64,000 bases of DNA from Pseudomonas sp. Irchel s3h14 (GTDB lineage: Bacteria > Pseudomonadota > Gammaproteobacteria > Pseudomonadales > Pseudomonadaceae), in the NCBI RefSeq assembly GCF_900187425.1, contig NZ_FYDJ01000010.1, positions 62,001 to 126,000 of the forward strand, read 5' to 3'. This document shows, in pieces, positions 1-8,087 of this stretch. The notes beneath the pieces were generated by a model. It saw only the letters and a list, made by a program, of their open reading frames with translations. It was not told the DNA's origin and ran no database searches. The translations under genes were made by a program, and so were the position numbers. Position 1 is the first letter of the stretch. Every line of letters starts with the position of its first letter.

Positions 1-205
1 CGATTTGATGATGACAGACGTTGGTTTGCCGGTGATGGACGGCCGTGAACTGGCTACCCAGGCGCGGATGCTTCGTCCTGAATTGCCGATTCTGTTTGCC
101 AGCGGCTATGCCGAAAGCATTGATGTGCCCACAGGCATGTCAGTTATCGGCAAGCCGTTTTCGATTGATCAGTTGCGCGACAAGGTCAAAGGCATGCTGG
201 CCTGA
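1..205 (+). CDS. Receiver domain, C-terminal end of a response regulator or hybrid histidine kinase (partial)
   Basis: The reading frame is already open at base 2 and stops at 203-205, so only the last 67 or so residues are present. They match the second half of a CheY-like receiver: the phospho-acceptor Asp in the LMMTDVGLP stretch, then the conserved Lys in the IGKPF motif and a final helix ending KGMLA. Receivers that end a protein like this, with the SGYAES and GKPFS pattern, are most often the terminal domain of hybrid sensor kinases. The signal sensed and the partner kinase domain lie outside the window. No output domain follows, so a DNA-binding regulator is unlikely. Confidence 0.85.
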   Translation, partial: DLMMTDVGLPVMDGRELATQARMLRPELPILFASGYAESIDVPTGMSVIGKPFSIDQLRDKVKGMLA

Positions 206-290
206 GACAGTTGACTGGGCATCTTGGCCCCACCACTTTTCTGCATAAACCGACGTAAGGTTGCATTTTTCGGCGTTTTTGGGCTCTGAC

Positions 291-306
291 CTGTCAAGTT
301 TGACAG
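291..306. promoter_or_regulatory. Small inverted repeat upstream of the PqaA-like gene
   Basis: CTGTCAA and TTGACAG form a 7-bp inverted repeat with a two-base centre, 65 bases before the ATG at 371. Its size and position fit a dimeric regulator operator, but no regulator can be named. The surrounding 165 bases hold no gene. Confidence 0.35.
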
Positions 307-370
307 TAGAAAAGGCCGCCCGCCTGGCGTTTGATTGGACCGGTGATCCCACTCATAAGGAACCGAGTCC

Positions 371-1876
371 ATGCCGAGTCGAACCGAACGCTACGCACGT
401 TACTTGAAAATCAGCGGATTATTACTGATGCTCATCGCCGGATATGGTTGCCGGTCAGCCTCTTCCGACAATCCCCAGCACTGCTTTGAACAGAGCGGAC
501 AGGCGTTCAGCGAAGTATTGAGCTGCTATCGCAAAGCCGAAGCGACGCAACCGCTGCGCTACATCAGTAAGGGACAAGAGCAACAGCCCGGCGTCAACAT
601 CCGGCGCTTCGAACTGACGTCACAGTCCTGGGGCCAGGGCGGTCAAGTCGCCCCGGCAGACTGGACCCATGGGGTCGACCTGTACATTCCCGACAACGTC
701 AAGGGTACGCGTGCCGTGCTGGTCGCCAACGACGGCGTCAACAACCCTTTGCCCGGTGAATCTCCGGGAGCACCCAACAACTTTTCGCAGCAAACACTGC
801 TCAACATTGCCCGGCAAACCGGTTTGATCGTAGTGGCTGTCAGCAATGTCCCTAACCAGTATTTGACCTACAGCGATGACGACGTGCCTCGGACAGAAGA
901 TGGCAGCGTTGCCCACAGCTGGAAACTATTCATGCAGGTCCCGGAAAAACAGCCCTTTATGTCGTTGCATGTGCCGATGATGGAAGCGCTGGTCAAGGCC
1001 ATGGACCTGGCGCAAAAGGAAACGCCGCCAGGCCAGGTGGTAAGTTTTCTTGCCACCGGCGCATCGAAACGCGGTTGGGCGGTATGGCTGTCCGCCCTTG
1101 CGGACTCACGCGTCGATAGCATCGTGCCGTTTGTCATCGACGTCTTGAATACGGACAAAGTGTTCGACCAGACGTTTCTGGCCTACGGCGGTAACTGGCC
1201 ACTGGCGTACATCGACTACTACTTGCAAGGCGTGATCGCCCAACGCAAGAGCGAGCCGTTCAAGAAGCTGATGCAGGTCGAAGATCCGATGACCTATCGG
1301 AATCTGTCCGGCTACACCGACCGCTTGAAGATCCCGAAATACATCGTCAACGCCAGTGGCGATGACTTCTTCATCCCGGATGCTTCACGCCAGTATTTTC
1401 CGGACCTGCCGGGTGACAATACACTTCGGGTCATTCCCAATTCCGCCCACGATGTGCGGGCGTTTGTTGAAGCGAACCTGATTCCTTATATCAAGCGGCG
1501 GCAGACCGGCAACACCGCACCGAGGTTAAAGTCACAGGAACAACGCCTGGACGCCACATCGACCAAGTTGCACCTGACCTTGTCCGAAATGCCGATCAGG
1601 ACGACTCAGTGGACAGCCCACAACCCGAAGGCCCGGGACTTCAGGTACAACTGCGGCGTGCGCTACACCGCAGCACAATTGCCGGCCTCAATGGACGTCC
1701 AGACGACTCTCCGCGCTCCCAAGGTGGGTTGGAGCGCCGAGTTCTTCGAAGCTGAGTACGCGGACGGCGTTGTCGAAACGACGATGGTCAAGGTGCTTCC
1801 GGATACGTATCCGAATCAGGCGCCACCCGCCGATGAGGCGTTTTGCAGAACGCTACCCGGCACCCCGGGTCAGTAA
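371..1876 (+). CDS. pqaA: PhoPQ-activated pathogenicity-related protein (PqaA family)
   Basis: A 501-residue exported protein of the PhoPQ_related (PqaA) family. The N-terminus has a basic start, a hydrophobic stretch (residues about 14-26) and Cys27, which could be a non-canonical lipobox or simply the end of a Sec signal. The central part keeps the family hallmark TGASKRGWAVWLSA, an alpha/beta-hydrolase-like nucleophile turn, followed by the VFDQTFLAYGGNWPLA segment. In Salmonella pqaA is induced by PhoP/PhoQ and linked to resistance to cationic peptides; the biochemical function is not known. ATG at 371 follows AAGGAACC. The gene stands alone and is bracketed by a 23-bp direct repeat, suggesting it was acquired at this site. 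Confidence 0.85.
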   Translation: MPSRTERYARYLKISGLLLMLIAGYGCRSASSDNPQHCFEQSGQAFSEVLSCYRKAEATQPLRYISKGQEQQPGVNIRRFELTSQSWGQGGQVAPADWTHGVDLYIPDNVKGTRAVLVANDGVNNPLPGESPGAPNNFSQQTLLNIARQTGLIVVAVSNVPNQYLTYSDDDVPRTEDGSVAHSWKLFMQVPEKQPFMSLHVPMMEALVKAMDLAQKETPPGQVVSFLATGASKRGWAVWLSALADSRVDSIVPFVIDVLNTDKVFDQTFLAYGGNWPLAYIDYYLQGVIAQRKSEPFKKLMQVEDPMTYRNLSGYTDRLKIPKYIVNASGDDFFIPDASRQYFPDLPGDNTLRVIPNSAHDVRAFVEANLIPYIKRRQTGNTAPRLKSQEQRLDATSTKLHLTLSEMPIRTTQWTAHNPKARDFRYNCGVRYTAAQLPASMDVQTTLRAPKVGWSAEFFEAEYADGVVETTMVKVLPDTYPNQAPPADEAFCRTLPGTPGQ

Positions 1877-1883
1877 ATCGAGA

Positions 1884-1930
1884 CACGACAATCTCAACCC
1901 TTTTGCTCTGTGGGGTTGTCGTGTTTCCTT
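1884..1930 (+). terminator. Possible intrinsic terminator after the PqaA-like gene
   Basis: CGACAATCTCAACCC and GGGGTTGTCG can pair across a short loop (with a bulge), followed by TGTTTCCTT. The stem is imperfect and the T tract is short, so the call is tentative. Confidence 0.35.
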
Positions 1931-2012
1931 GACTGTTCTCGGTCATCCATTTTCTTTGCGCGACAAGGTCAAAGGCATTCTCGCGAACGCCTGACCTGAG
2001 CGGTGAACCGAC

Positions 2013-4358
2013 TCAGGAATTCTGACGTTTTCGCTTGGCCTCCTGCCGCGCCCTGAATGCGCTGATGTCATTGGCGTCGACCTTTGCGGTCGTCGGTCGT
2101 GGGGGGGGCGTAGTTGTGTCTGTCGCAGGGGGCGATGTTTCGATATCAGCCACGCCCTCATTGCCAAAGTCCACACCGGCCAACTCGGAACCAACGCCTA
2201 CCCCTCGACCGACTTTCTTCCCTGTATCTCGCCCAAACCCGTCCAGCGGACTGACACCGCTCGCTTTAATTGCCCGTTCGATGGCTTTTGGATTGGGAAT
2301 GAATCTCCCTGTAGGGTCATAGGCGCCGAGAATATACGCGGGTGGCAGATCGACTGCGTAGTTGATCTCCAGTGGGGGTAGCTGTTTCAACCCGGAGTTG
2401 GGACGAAATGCCAGTTCGGTATTGGCATACAAATGAAACCCCTCTAACTGGCGAGCATCAATAAAATAGGTAAACCCGCCTTTTTGACCGCCATACACAA
2501 ATGCGCCCGCACCGTCTTTCTTGTAGAACGCTGAAGTCGATATACCGGCACCGTCAAGGTCCAGAGCGTCATGGGCACCTCCATAACCGCCCTTGAAGCC
2601 ATTGACCTGATTGATGTCCTTGATCGGGGTCCGTTGCGTGAAGCCCTTTTCGAAGACAACCGATGGGTCTCGCGTGTCGCCACGGAACACGAACCCCTGA
2701 TAAACGTAACCTTTTTCCGGCCCCGAAAGCCTGATCACATGTGAGTCTGTCGCGAGTTTTTGAGCCACATTAGGGCCACCCATCAACTCCGACAGGTAAC
2801 CGGCGACAACCAGTCCCTGACCTGCCCCGGGTATTTCTTTGCCGGTAGTGCTTGCCAGTTGATGGCTGATACTGCCTGCGGGCCTGCGTACCAATGAAGG
2901 TCTATTTGAGCGCTTGAGCGCCTCGAGCACTCTTTGGCTGATTCTTTTCTTCGCGGCGATAGACAGGGCTTTACCGAGGAGTTTTTCGGCAATCGGCCCA
3001 GCCAGTTCCGCCAAAACACCGATCGCTGCACTGATTCTCAAACGGTCAGCCTCTGCTGGGTCGTCCGACAGCTCGGCTCGAATCAGATCGGTTGCAGAAG
3101 CCCCCAGACCCAGAAGGAAAGGAATCAACATCCTGATCGGCGCGGACGCCAATGCACCGGCTCCACCGTAGGGTAGCGAAACGGCGAACGCCACGCATTG
3201 CAGCAGATAGCCAGCCGCCTCCAGGGCTATATCGGTCATGCGTTCCGAGTGTGTCGAGACCAATGTATCGATATCCGACAAAGCCCGTTTGATCTGTCGA
3301 TCGAAGAGGTCTTTGCCGATGTCTGTACTCGACTGGAATACAACTTCCCGATAATTGGGGCGCGTTGCGAAAAGAGGAAACTCCTTCCCTCGGTACTTGA
3401 AATCCTGAACATAAGGCTTCTGTTGTGCACTCAATGGGACACGCATTAACAACAATTTCTGCAGTTGCGAGTTTTTTTCTAAAAAATGGCCTCGCTCGTC
3501 ATGTCCTGCGGGAAATTCTATTGCGTAGTCCTGCGTTCCAAGAAAGAACAATATCCCTCGATCAAGATTACTGCGACCAATGAAAACCGCATTATCAACC
3601 GCCAGATCCGGATCGCTGTGCAAGTTCAGAGTCCGTGGCGGAATGATGCCTTTGAGGTACTCAAAGGCAATAATCCGATTCTCCATGGAGTTCTTATCAC
3701 TCTGGATGTAGTTAACCACTAGCTTGTTGAGTGCGGTTTTTTTAACCAGGCTTCCAAAGGCGTGTGCTGCCGGATGTTGCAGATTATCAGCGACGTGCTG
3801 CCGAAAGTCGGCTTGATAGTCCGCATCGGTAAACGTTTTAACGAGCTCGGCAGGATAATACGACGGCCATTTTACTTCCTTGTAACCTATATCCTTCAGG
3901 ACGCGATGATGGTAATCCGTGCAGATTTCCGCCAGCGTAAATGTTTTTTCCTTCCAGTCCACAGGGGTTTTTTCAGCGCTCTGCGAGTCGCTACGCTTAA
4001 CCGGTCCAGGTTCAACATATACAACCCGAATTTTCGCATCGTGCGTAATCCACGAAAGAAGCTTTGGGTCCGATACAAACTCAAACACCGTCTCTTCAAT
4101 GCGACGCTGAATAAAGTAGGCAGGATCGAAACTTGCGGGATCGGTAGCATTTACACATCCGTCGAGTATTTCACTGCTCAACTCTTTTATATTTACATCC
4201 TCGAACACTTCTTCGTCGGGCACCGGCCCCTGAACTGCCTTCGTTCTGGCCAAACGTGGCGCGGGCTCGATTCCCGCAAACTCGTCCAGCGGATCCAGCA
4301 ACCACAGCAACGAATATTCTCCTTCAAATTCTTCACTGACACTTATAGAACTCATCAT
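2013..4358 (-). CDS. Large toxin with C-terminal ADP-ribosyltransferase domain
   Basis: 781 residues from ATG at 4358, chosen over a TTG 39 bases upstream because GGAG lies 8 bases before it. The C-terminal part (about 555-690) has the features of the R-S-E class of ADP-ribosyltransferases (cholera/pertussis toxin group): FRGDTRDP with Arg559, GISTS with the STS at 607-609, and LEINYAVDLPPAYILGAYDP with a candidate catalytic Glu664. The N-terminal 500 residues resemble the dermonecrotic-toxin-like DUF6543 region of Pseudomonas toxins and include a hydrophobic stretch (AAGYLLQCVAFAVSLPYGG onward) that could insert into membranes. The tail is Pro/Thr-rich and ends in a basic KRKR run. There is no signal peptide and no obvious immunity gene beside it, so a eukaryotic target is plausible. 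The ART assignment is by motif; the N-terminal assignment is less certain. Confidence 0.75.
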   Translation of the reverse strand: MMSSISVSEEFEGEYSLLWLLDPLDEFAGIEPAPRLARTKAVQGPVPDEEVFEDVNIKELSSEILDGCVNATDPASFDPAYFIQRRIEETVFEFVSDPKLLSWITHDAKIRVVYVEPGPVKRSDSQSAEKTPVDWKEKTFTLAEICTDYHHRVLKDIGYKEVKWPSYYPAELVKTFTDADYQADFRQHVADNLQHPAAHAFGSLVKKTALNKLVVNYIQSDKNSMENRIIAFEYLKGIIPPRTLNLHSDPDLAVDNAVFIGRSNLDRGILFFLGTQDYAIEFPAGHDERGHFLEKNSQLQKLLLMRVPLSAQQKPYVQDFKYRGKEFPLFATRPNYREVVFQSSTDIGKDLFDRQIKRALSDIDTLVSTHSERMTDIALEAAGYLLQCVAFAVSLPYGGAGALASAPIRMLIPFLLGLGASATDLIRAELSDDPAEADRLRISAAIGVLAELAGPIAEKLLGKALSIAAKKRISQRVLEALKRSNRPSLVRRPAGSISHQLASTTGKEIPGAGQGLVVAGYLSELMGGPNVAQKLATDSHVIRLSGPEKGYVYQGFVFRGDTRDPSVVFEKGFTQRTPIKDINQVNGFKGGYGGAHDALDLDGAGISTSAFYKKDGAGAFVYGGQKGGFTYFIDARQLEGFHLYANTELAFRPNSGLKQLPPLEINYAVDLPPAYILGAYDPTGRFIPNPKAIERAIKASGVSPLDGFGRDTGKKVGRGVGVGSELAGVDFGNEGVADIETSPPATDTTTPPPRPTTAKVDANDISAFRARQEAKRKRQNS

Positions 4359-4678
4359 CAATACAACTCCATACTCATCATTGAGGCCAAGAGCCAATCA
4401 CTCTTTCTCCTCATAAAAATAGAGAGTGCACCGTATAGAACTCGACGCAAATTTAGAACGCCTTAGTTGTTAACAACCATTACCAGAACATACAAATTAC
4501 TTAAGGCAAACCGAAATAAGTCGCGAGCGCGACAATGCGTGGACACCTGCCCTTTAACTAATTGGCTTAGTTCAGAACACGTCACAATGCTAACGGGATG
4601 AAAAATAGTGCAGTCGACTGTGGTTTAATCTCATCTTGCTTACCTTCAACCTTCTGTTCGTATCAAGGAACGTCTCTC

Positions 4679-5974
4679 ATGACTCAGCCCCGCGCAACCA
4701 AAGTCCTGGTCATTGGCTACGTCTGGCCCGAGCCCCGCTCTTCGGCGGCCGGCGGGCACATGATGCAAATTCTCGAGACCTTCTTGCAGCAAGGCTGGGA
4801 CATTACTTTCAGTAGCCCGGCCGGCACCGGTGAACACCGGGCAGACCTGACGGTCTTGGGCATTCGCGAAATCCCGATCGAATTGAACAACAGCAGTTTC
4901 GACACGTTCATCAGCGAACTGGCCCCGGATATCGTTCTGTTCGATCGTTTCATGATGGAAGAACAGTTCGGCTGGCGAGTTGAGAAGCACTGCCCCGATG
5001 CCTTGCGCGTGCTTGAGACCTCCGACCTGCAAAGCCTGCGAGATGCCCGCCATCAACGCCTCAAAGAGCGATTGAAGGCCAGTGACGACGTCAATGACTT
5101 CAACGATTTGTTCGCCCCGGCGTTGCGTGAAGAGTTCGAACTCATGGCCGAGACCGATCTGGCTAAACGGGAAATCGCAGCGATTTATCGTTGCGACTTG
5201 AATCTGATGGTTTCCGAAGTGGAGATCGAGTTGCTGGTCGAGCAATTCAAACTGCCGCGCCACTTGCTGCACTGGTGCCCGCTGATGGTCGATCTACCGA
5301 GCGTGCCACCGGTTTCTTTTGAAGACCGCGCGCACTTTCTCAGCATCGGCAACTTCCGTCATGCGCCCAACTGGGATGCCGTGCTCTGGATGAAAACCAC
5401 TATCTGGCCGCTGATCCGCGAACAGCTGCCAAAGGCTCAATTGCACATTTACGGTGCTTACACACCGCCCAAAGCGACTGCGTTGCACAACCCCGGCCAG
5501 GGCTTTCATGTAATGAACTGGGCGGAAGATGCATTAAAAGTCATGTCTGGCGCACGGATTTGTCTGGCCCCCCTACGCTTCGGTGCCGGCATCAAAGGCA
5601 AAATTGTCGACGCCATGTTGTGTGGCACGCCCACGATCACAACGCCAATCGGCGCAGAAGCGATGCATGGCGAACATCTCTGGCCGGGTGCTGTGACCCG
5701 CACGGCACAGGCGTTCGCCAATTGCGCGGTTCAGCTGTACAAGGACGAGGCTCTGTGGACGGACGCCCAATCCCAAGGGAAGGCATTGCTGGCCGATCGT
5801 TATCGACAATCGGAACATGGTCCGGCACTGATCGAAAAGTTGTTGTATTGCCAACAACACCTGGCACAACTTAGAAGCGATAACTTTACGGGAAGTATGT
5901 TGCGTCATCACCACCATAAAAGTACACAATACATGGCGCAATGGATTGAAGCGAAGAATCGAAATCCGTTATAG
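4679..5974 (+). CDS. Glycosyltransferase, GT4-like (GT-B fold)
   Basis: 431 residues from ATG 4679, preceded by AAGGA; an in-frame ATG 81 bases upstream lacks a good ribosome-binding site. The start has the GT-B pattern VLVIGYVWPEPRSSAAGGHM, in which the Gly-rich loop follows the first strand, and the C-terminal half carries the nucleotide-sugar region FLSIGNFRHAPNWDAV ... APLRFGAGIKGKIVDAMLCGTPTI ... EAM, typical of family 1/4 transferases that use nucleotide-activated sugars. Acceptor and sugar cannot be read. It sits between a toxin gene and two PI-PLC-like genes with 148-321 bp gaps, so it appears to be a separate transcription unit. The last 40 residues are His/Gln-rich and not part of the usual fold. 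Confidence 0.8.
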   Translation: MTQPRATKVLVIGYVWPEPRSSAAGGHMMQILETFLQQGWDITFSSPAGTGEHRADLTVLGIREIPIELNNSSFDTFISELAPDIVLFDRFMMEEQFGWRVEKHCPDALRVLETSDLQSLRDARHQRLKERLKASDDVNDFNDLFAPALREEFELMAETDLAKREIAAIYRCDLNLMVSEVEIELLVEQFKLPRHLLHWCPLMVDLPSVPPVSFEDRAHFLSIGNFRHAPNWDAVLWMKTTIWPLIREQLPKAQLHIYGAYTPPKATALHNPGQGFHVMNWAEDALKVMSGARICLAPLRFGAGIKGKIVDAMLCGTPTITTPIGAEAMHGEHLWPGAVTRTAQAFANCAVQLYKDEALWTDAQSQGKALLADRYRQSEHGPALIEKLLYCQQHLAQLRSDNFTGSMLRHHHHKSTQYMAQWIEAKNRNPL

Positions 5975-6050
5975 AGCTCACACCAACAACAAACATTTTG
6001 CATTATCACTGTTATTGACCAAGCCTAATACCCTCCTTATAAATAATCAA

Positions 6051-6080
6051 CCGAACTTACACCTTACCCGTTAAGTTCGG
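6051..6080. promoter_or_regulatory. Inverted repeat upstream of the first PI-PLC gene
   Basis: CCGAACTTA (6051-6059) and TAAGTTCGG (6072-6080) are perfect 9-bp arms with a 12-base spacer, 43 bases before the ATG at 6123. It could be an operator or an mRNA stem; no T tract follows, so it is not a good terminator. The preceding 75 bases are AT-rich and probably contain the promoter. Confidence 0.4.
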
Positions 6081-6102
6081 CGCCATTAACTTTCCTTATA
6101 CA

Positions 6103-6122
6103 TTAATGCAAGGATGCATTAA
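6103..6122 (+). promoter_or_regulatory. RsmA/RsmE-type hairpin presenting the Shine-Dalgarno sequence
   Basis: TTAATGCA and TGCATTAA pair perfectly and leave AGGA, the ribosome-binding site, in the loop; the stem ends directly at the ATG of 6123. The core GCAAGGATGC differs from the published RsmE consensus (A/U)CANGGANG(U/A) only at its outermost, mutually pairing bases. An ANGGA loop over the SD is the hallmark of Gac/Rsm-repressed mRNAs in Pseudomonas. Confidence 0.65.
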
Positions 6123-6980
6123 ATGAGCAACTACGCCAATAATAACTGGATGGCCGCGACGCCGGCCATTGACACTTTATCGCTTTGCGAACTGACTCTG
6201 CCTGGCACTCATAATGCTGGCTGCGACTGGAAAGCGTCCTGGCCGTTTTTCGGTCCTCCCGCCCACTGGGTGGCCTGTCAGCATGAATCGTTCTACAGCC
6301 AACTGTGTCATGGGTCCCGAGCTCTTGATGCCCGTTTGATTTATGACGCCACTGCCCCAGGGTTAGGAAAATTCATATTTTTACATAACAGTCACCGTTC
6401 TAACCGCACGTTGGTGAACCTGGTAACCGATCTAAATAGATTCCTGATGGAAAACCCTGATGAGTTTGTCATTCTGGATTTTCACCAACTCAAGAACGGC
6501 GAGCATCCATTTGACTTCAAATACTTCAACGACATGATGTTGAGGTTTATCGGCCATCGGATGATTCCTGCCCAAAACCAGGGCCTGAGCCTTAATAGAC
6601 TCAAGCAAATCAGTCCACTGCAAAGGATACTGGTCGCGACCCCATGGCACAGTGCTATTGATCAAAAAGTATTTCACGAGCAGATCGAGCACAAATGGTC
6701 TGGCAGCGGCATCACCAATGCCGCGGACTTGGAAAAGCACATTATTAACGTGCTGAAATACCCGCCGGGCACATGGGCACCGTGGTCGCTTTCCGCCACC
6801 AGTTACAGCGCTCTCGGCGGCCCCGTGGATATTCATGACGAGCTTAATTCCTGGTTCGATCCGAAGAAAAGCGACTGGGCGTCAAAGTGCAACATCATCA
6901 ATGTCGATTTTATTGAAGAGTCCAACATTGTCTCTTATTGCCGAACTGTAAACCTGACGAAAGCGAGCAAGCGAAATTAA
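6123..6980 (+). CDS. Phosphatidylinositol-specific phospholipase C-like protein (first copy)
   Basis: 285 residues with a PI-PLC X domain. The two catalytic histidines of the bacterial enzyme are visible: His30 in LPGTHNAG and His88 in FIFLHNSHRS, with the conserved DARLIYD strand and the ENPDEFVILDFHQL segment between and after them. Family members cleave phosphatidylinositol or its glycan anchors into cyclic inositol phosphate and diacylglycerol. No signal peptide is present, so export by a non-Sec route or cytoplasmic action must be assumed. A paralogue follows 146 bp downstream with its own leader. Translation is probably controlled by the Rsm-type hairpin that includes its ribosome-binding site. 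Substrate specificity is not known. Confidence 0.8.
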   Translation: MSNYANNNWMAATPAIDTLSLCELTLPGTHNAGCDWKASWPFFGPPAHWVACQHESFYSQLCHGSRALDARLIYDATAPGLGKFIFLHNSHRSNRTLVNLVTDLNRFLMENPDEFVILDFHQLKNGEHPFDFKYFNDMMLRFIGHRMIPAQNQGLSLNRLKQISPLQRILVATPWHSAIDQKVFHEQIEHKWSGSGITNAADLEKHIINVLKYPPGTWAPWSLSATSYSALGGPVDIHDELNSWFDPKKSDWASKCNIINVDFIEESNIVSYCRTVNLTKASKRN

Positions 6981-7089
6981 CAATTTTCGCGCCATCAAAT
7001 AGCTATTCTTGTGTAAGTGTTTCCGGCGCTGGCAATACTGCCTCGCACTTCTATGCTGGGTCATGACATCCGACACATGAACTTCTTCT

Positions 7090-7103
7090 CCCCACGGATG
7101 GGG
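7090..7103 (+). promoter_or_regulatory. RsmA/RsmE-type hairpin (upstream site)
   Basis: CCCC-ACGGAT-GGGG is a four-base G/C stem with an ANGGAN hexaloop, the preferred CsrA/RsmA target. It lies 24 bases before the start codon at 7127 and 10 bases upstream of a second GGA hairpin, the double-site arrangement seen in tightly Rsm-repressed transcripts. Confidence 0.6.
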
Positions 7104-7112
7104 CGAATCAAC

Positions 7113-7126
7113 GACAAGGAACTGTC
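7113..7126 (+). promoter_or_regulatory. RsmA/RsmE-type site over the Shine-Dalgarno sequence
   Basis: GACA-AGGAAC-TGTC places the SD AGGA in a six-base loop that abuts the ATG at 7127. ACAAGGAACT matches nine of the ten RsmE consensus positions. It pairs functionally with the upstream hairpin at 7090-7103. Confidence 0.55.
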
Positions 7127-8008
7127 ATGACCCGCAATACAGCAACCACACTCGACAAACAGAAATGGATGAGCAACGTACTGGATATCGACCAGTTGAA
7201 GCTGACTGATATTATCTGGCCCGGCACGCACAACGCCGGCATGGACAAAAAAGCGCCCAACTATGAGGTGGTGGTCGGCAACTGGACGACGTGCCAGAAC
7301 GACTCATTTGCCTGGCAACTGGCCAACGGCGCACGGGCGTTCGATATCCGGCTTGGCTGTACCGCCGGCCCGGTAGTACCGGTGTTTTACTTCCATCACA
7401 ACGGCTATCAGTCCCACCGCATTCTTGATGAACTGATCGACGCGGTCACGTCATTCCTCGACCGAAACCCGGACGAATTCATCGTCCTCGACTTCCACCA
7501 GTTAGGGGATGCAGCGAAGCCTTTCGACTACCGACAATTCAATGATTTTCTGATGCGCCGCCTGGGCTCGCGCTTGATCCGTCCTTCGGATGCGCGCAGT
7601 ACCGTGGAACAGCTCAAGCGCGCCAGTTCGCAGCGCCGCATTGTCATGGCCGCACAGGCGAAGCCCGGACTCGACAGTGAGTATTTCTGGCCGTATATAC
7701 CTCACAAATGGAACGGCAAGGTATTCACCGACACCAGCGATCTGCAATCGCATATTCAGACCATCCTTGTGGGGGCGCCTTACGACACGTTTCTCTGGTC
7801 TTTGCCGGCGACGTGCTATTCGCTGTTGGGTGGCCCGCAGCACATCAAAAGCCAAATCAACGACTGGTTCCACACCACCCGCGACTGGGTCACCCGGTGC
7901 AGCATCATCAGCACCGATTTCTTTGACGAGGCGGATATTGTCCGCTACTGCTGGAGCGCCACCAGCATGAAAGCGGTTTACGGAGACAGGTTGCACAGGT
8001 CGGCCTAA
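7127..8008 (+). CDS. Phosphatidylinositol-specific phospholipase C-like protein (second copy)
   Basis: 293 residues, a PI-PLC X domain protein clearly paralogous to the gene at 6123. His35 in WPGTHNAGMD and His91 in FYFHHNGY are the catalytic pair; NPDEFIVLDFHQLGD is shared almost word for word with the first copy. No signal peptide or membrane segment is seen. The C-terminal third (ATCYSLLGGPQHIKSQINDWF) also aligns with the first copy, so the whole gene was duplicated. Its leader differs: two separate RsmA/RsmE-type hairpins instead of one. The two copies may have different targets, because the residues between the motifs have diverged considerably. Confidence 0.8.
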   Translation: MTRNTATTLDKQKWMSNVLDIDQLKLTDIIWPGTHNAGMDKKAPNYEVVVGNWTTCQNDSFAWQLANGARAFDIRLGCTAGPVVPVFYFHHNGYQSHRILDELIDAVTSFLDRNPDEFIVLDFHQLGDAAKPFDYRQFNDFLMRRLGSRLIRPSDARSTVEQLKRASSQRRIVMAAQAKPGLDSEYFWPYIPHKWNGKVFTDTSDLQSHIQTILVGAPYDTFLWSLPATCYSLLGGPQHIKSQINDWFHTTRDWVTRCSIISTDFFDEADIVRYCWSATSMKAVYGDRLHRSA

Positions 8009-8087
8009 GCCAAAGTCGTGGCAGGCTGGTACAGCAGGCGCCAAAAGAGGCATGATCGGATAGCGATAACAAGAAAAGCGCCCTGAC

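Larger units (their letters stand above)
173..1978. repeat. 23-bp direct repeat flanking the PqaA-like gene
   Basis: Identical 23-base copies lie at 173-195 and 1956-1978, each beginning TTGCGCGACAAGG. The first encodes the end of the receiver domain (LRDKVKG). The second is preceded by CCATTTTC and continues to a stop, so it would encode a matching receiver tail HPFSLRDKVKGILANA but has no receiver gene in front of it. The copies bracket the gene at 371-1876. This is a recombination or insertion footprint rather than a transposon target duplication, because it is coding sequence and much longer than usual duplications. Confidence 0.75.
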
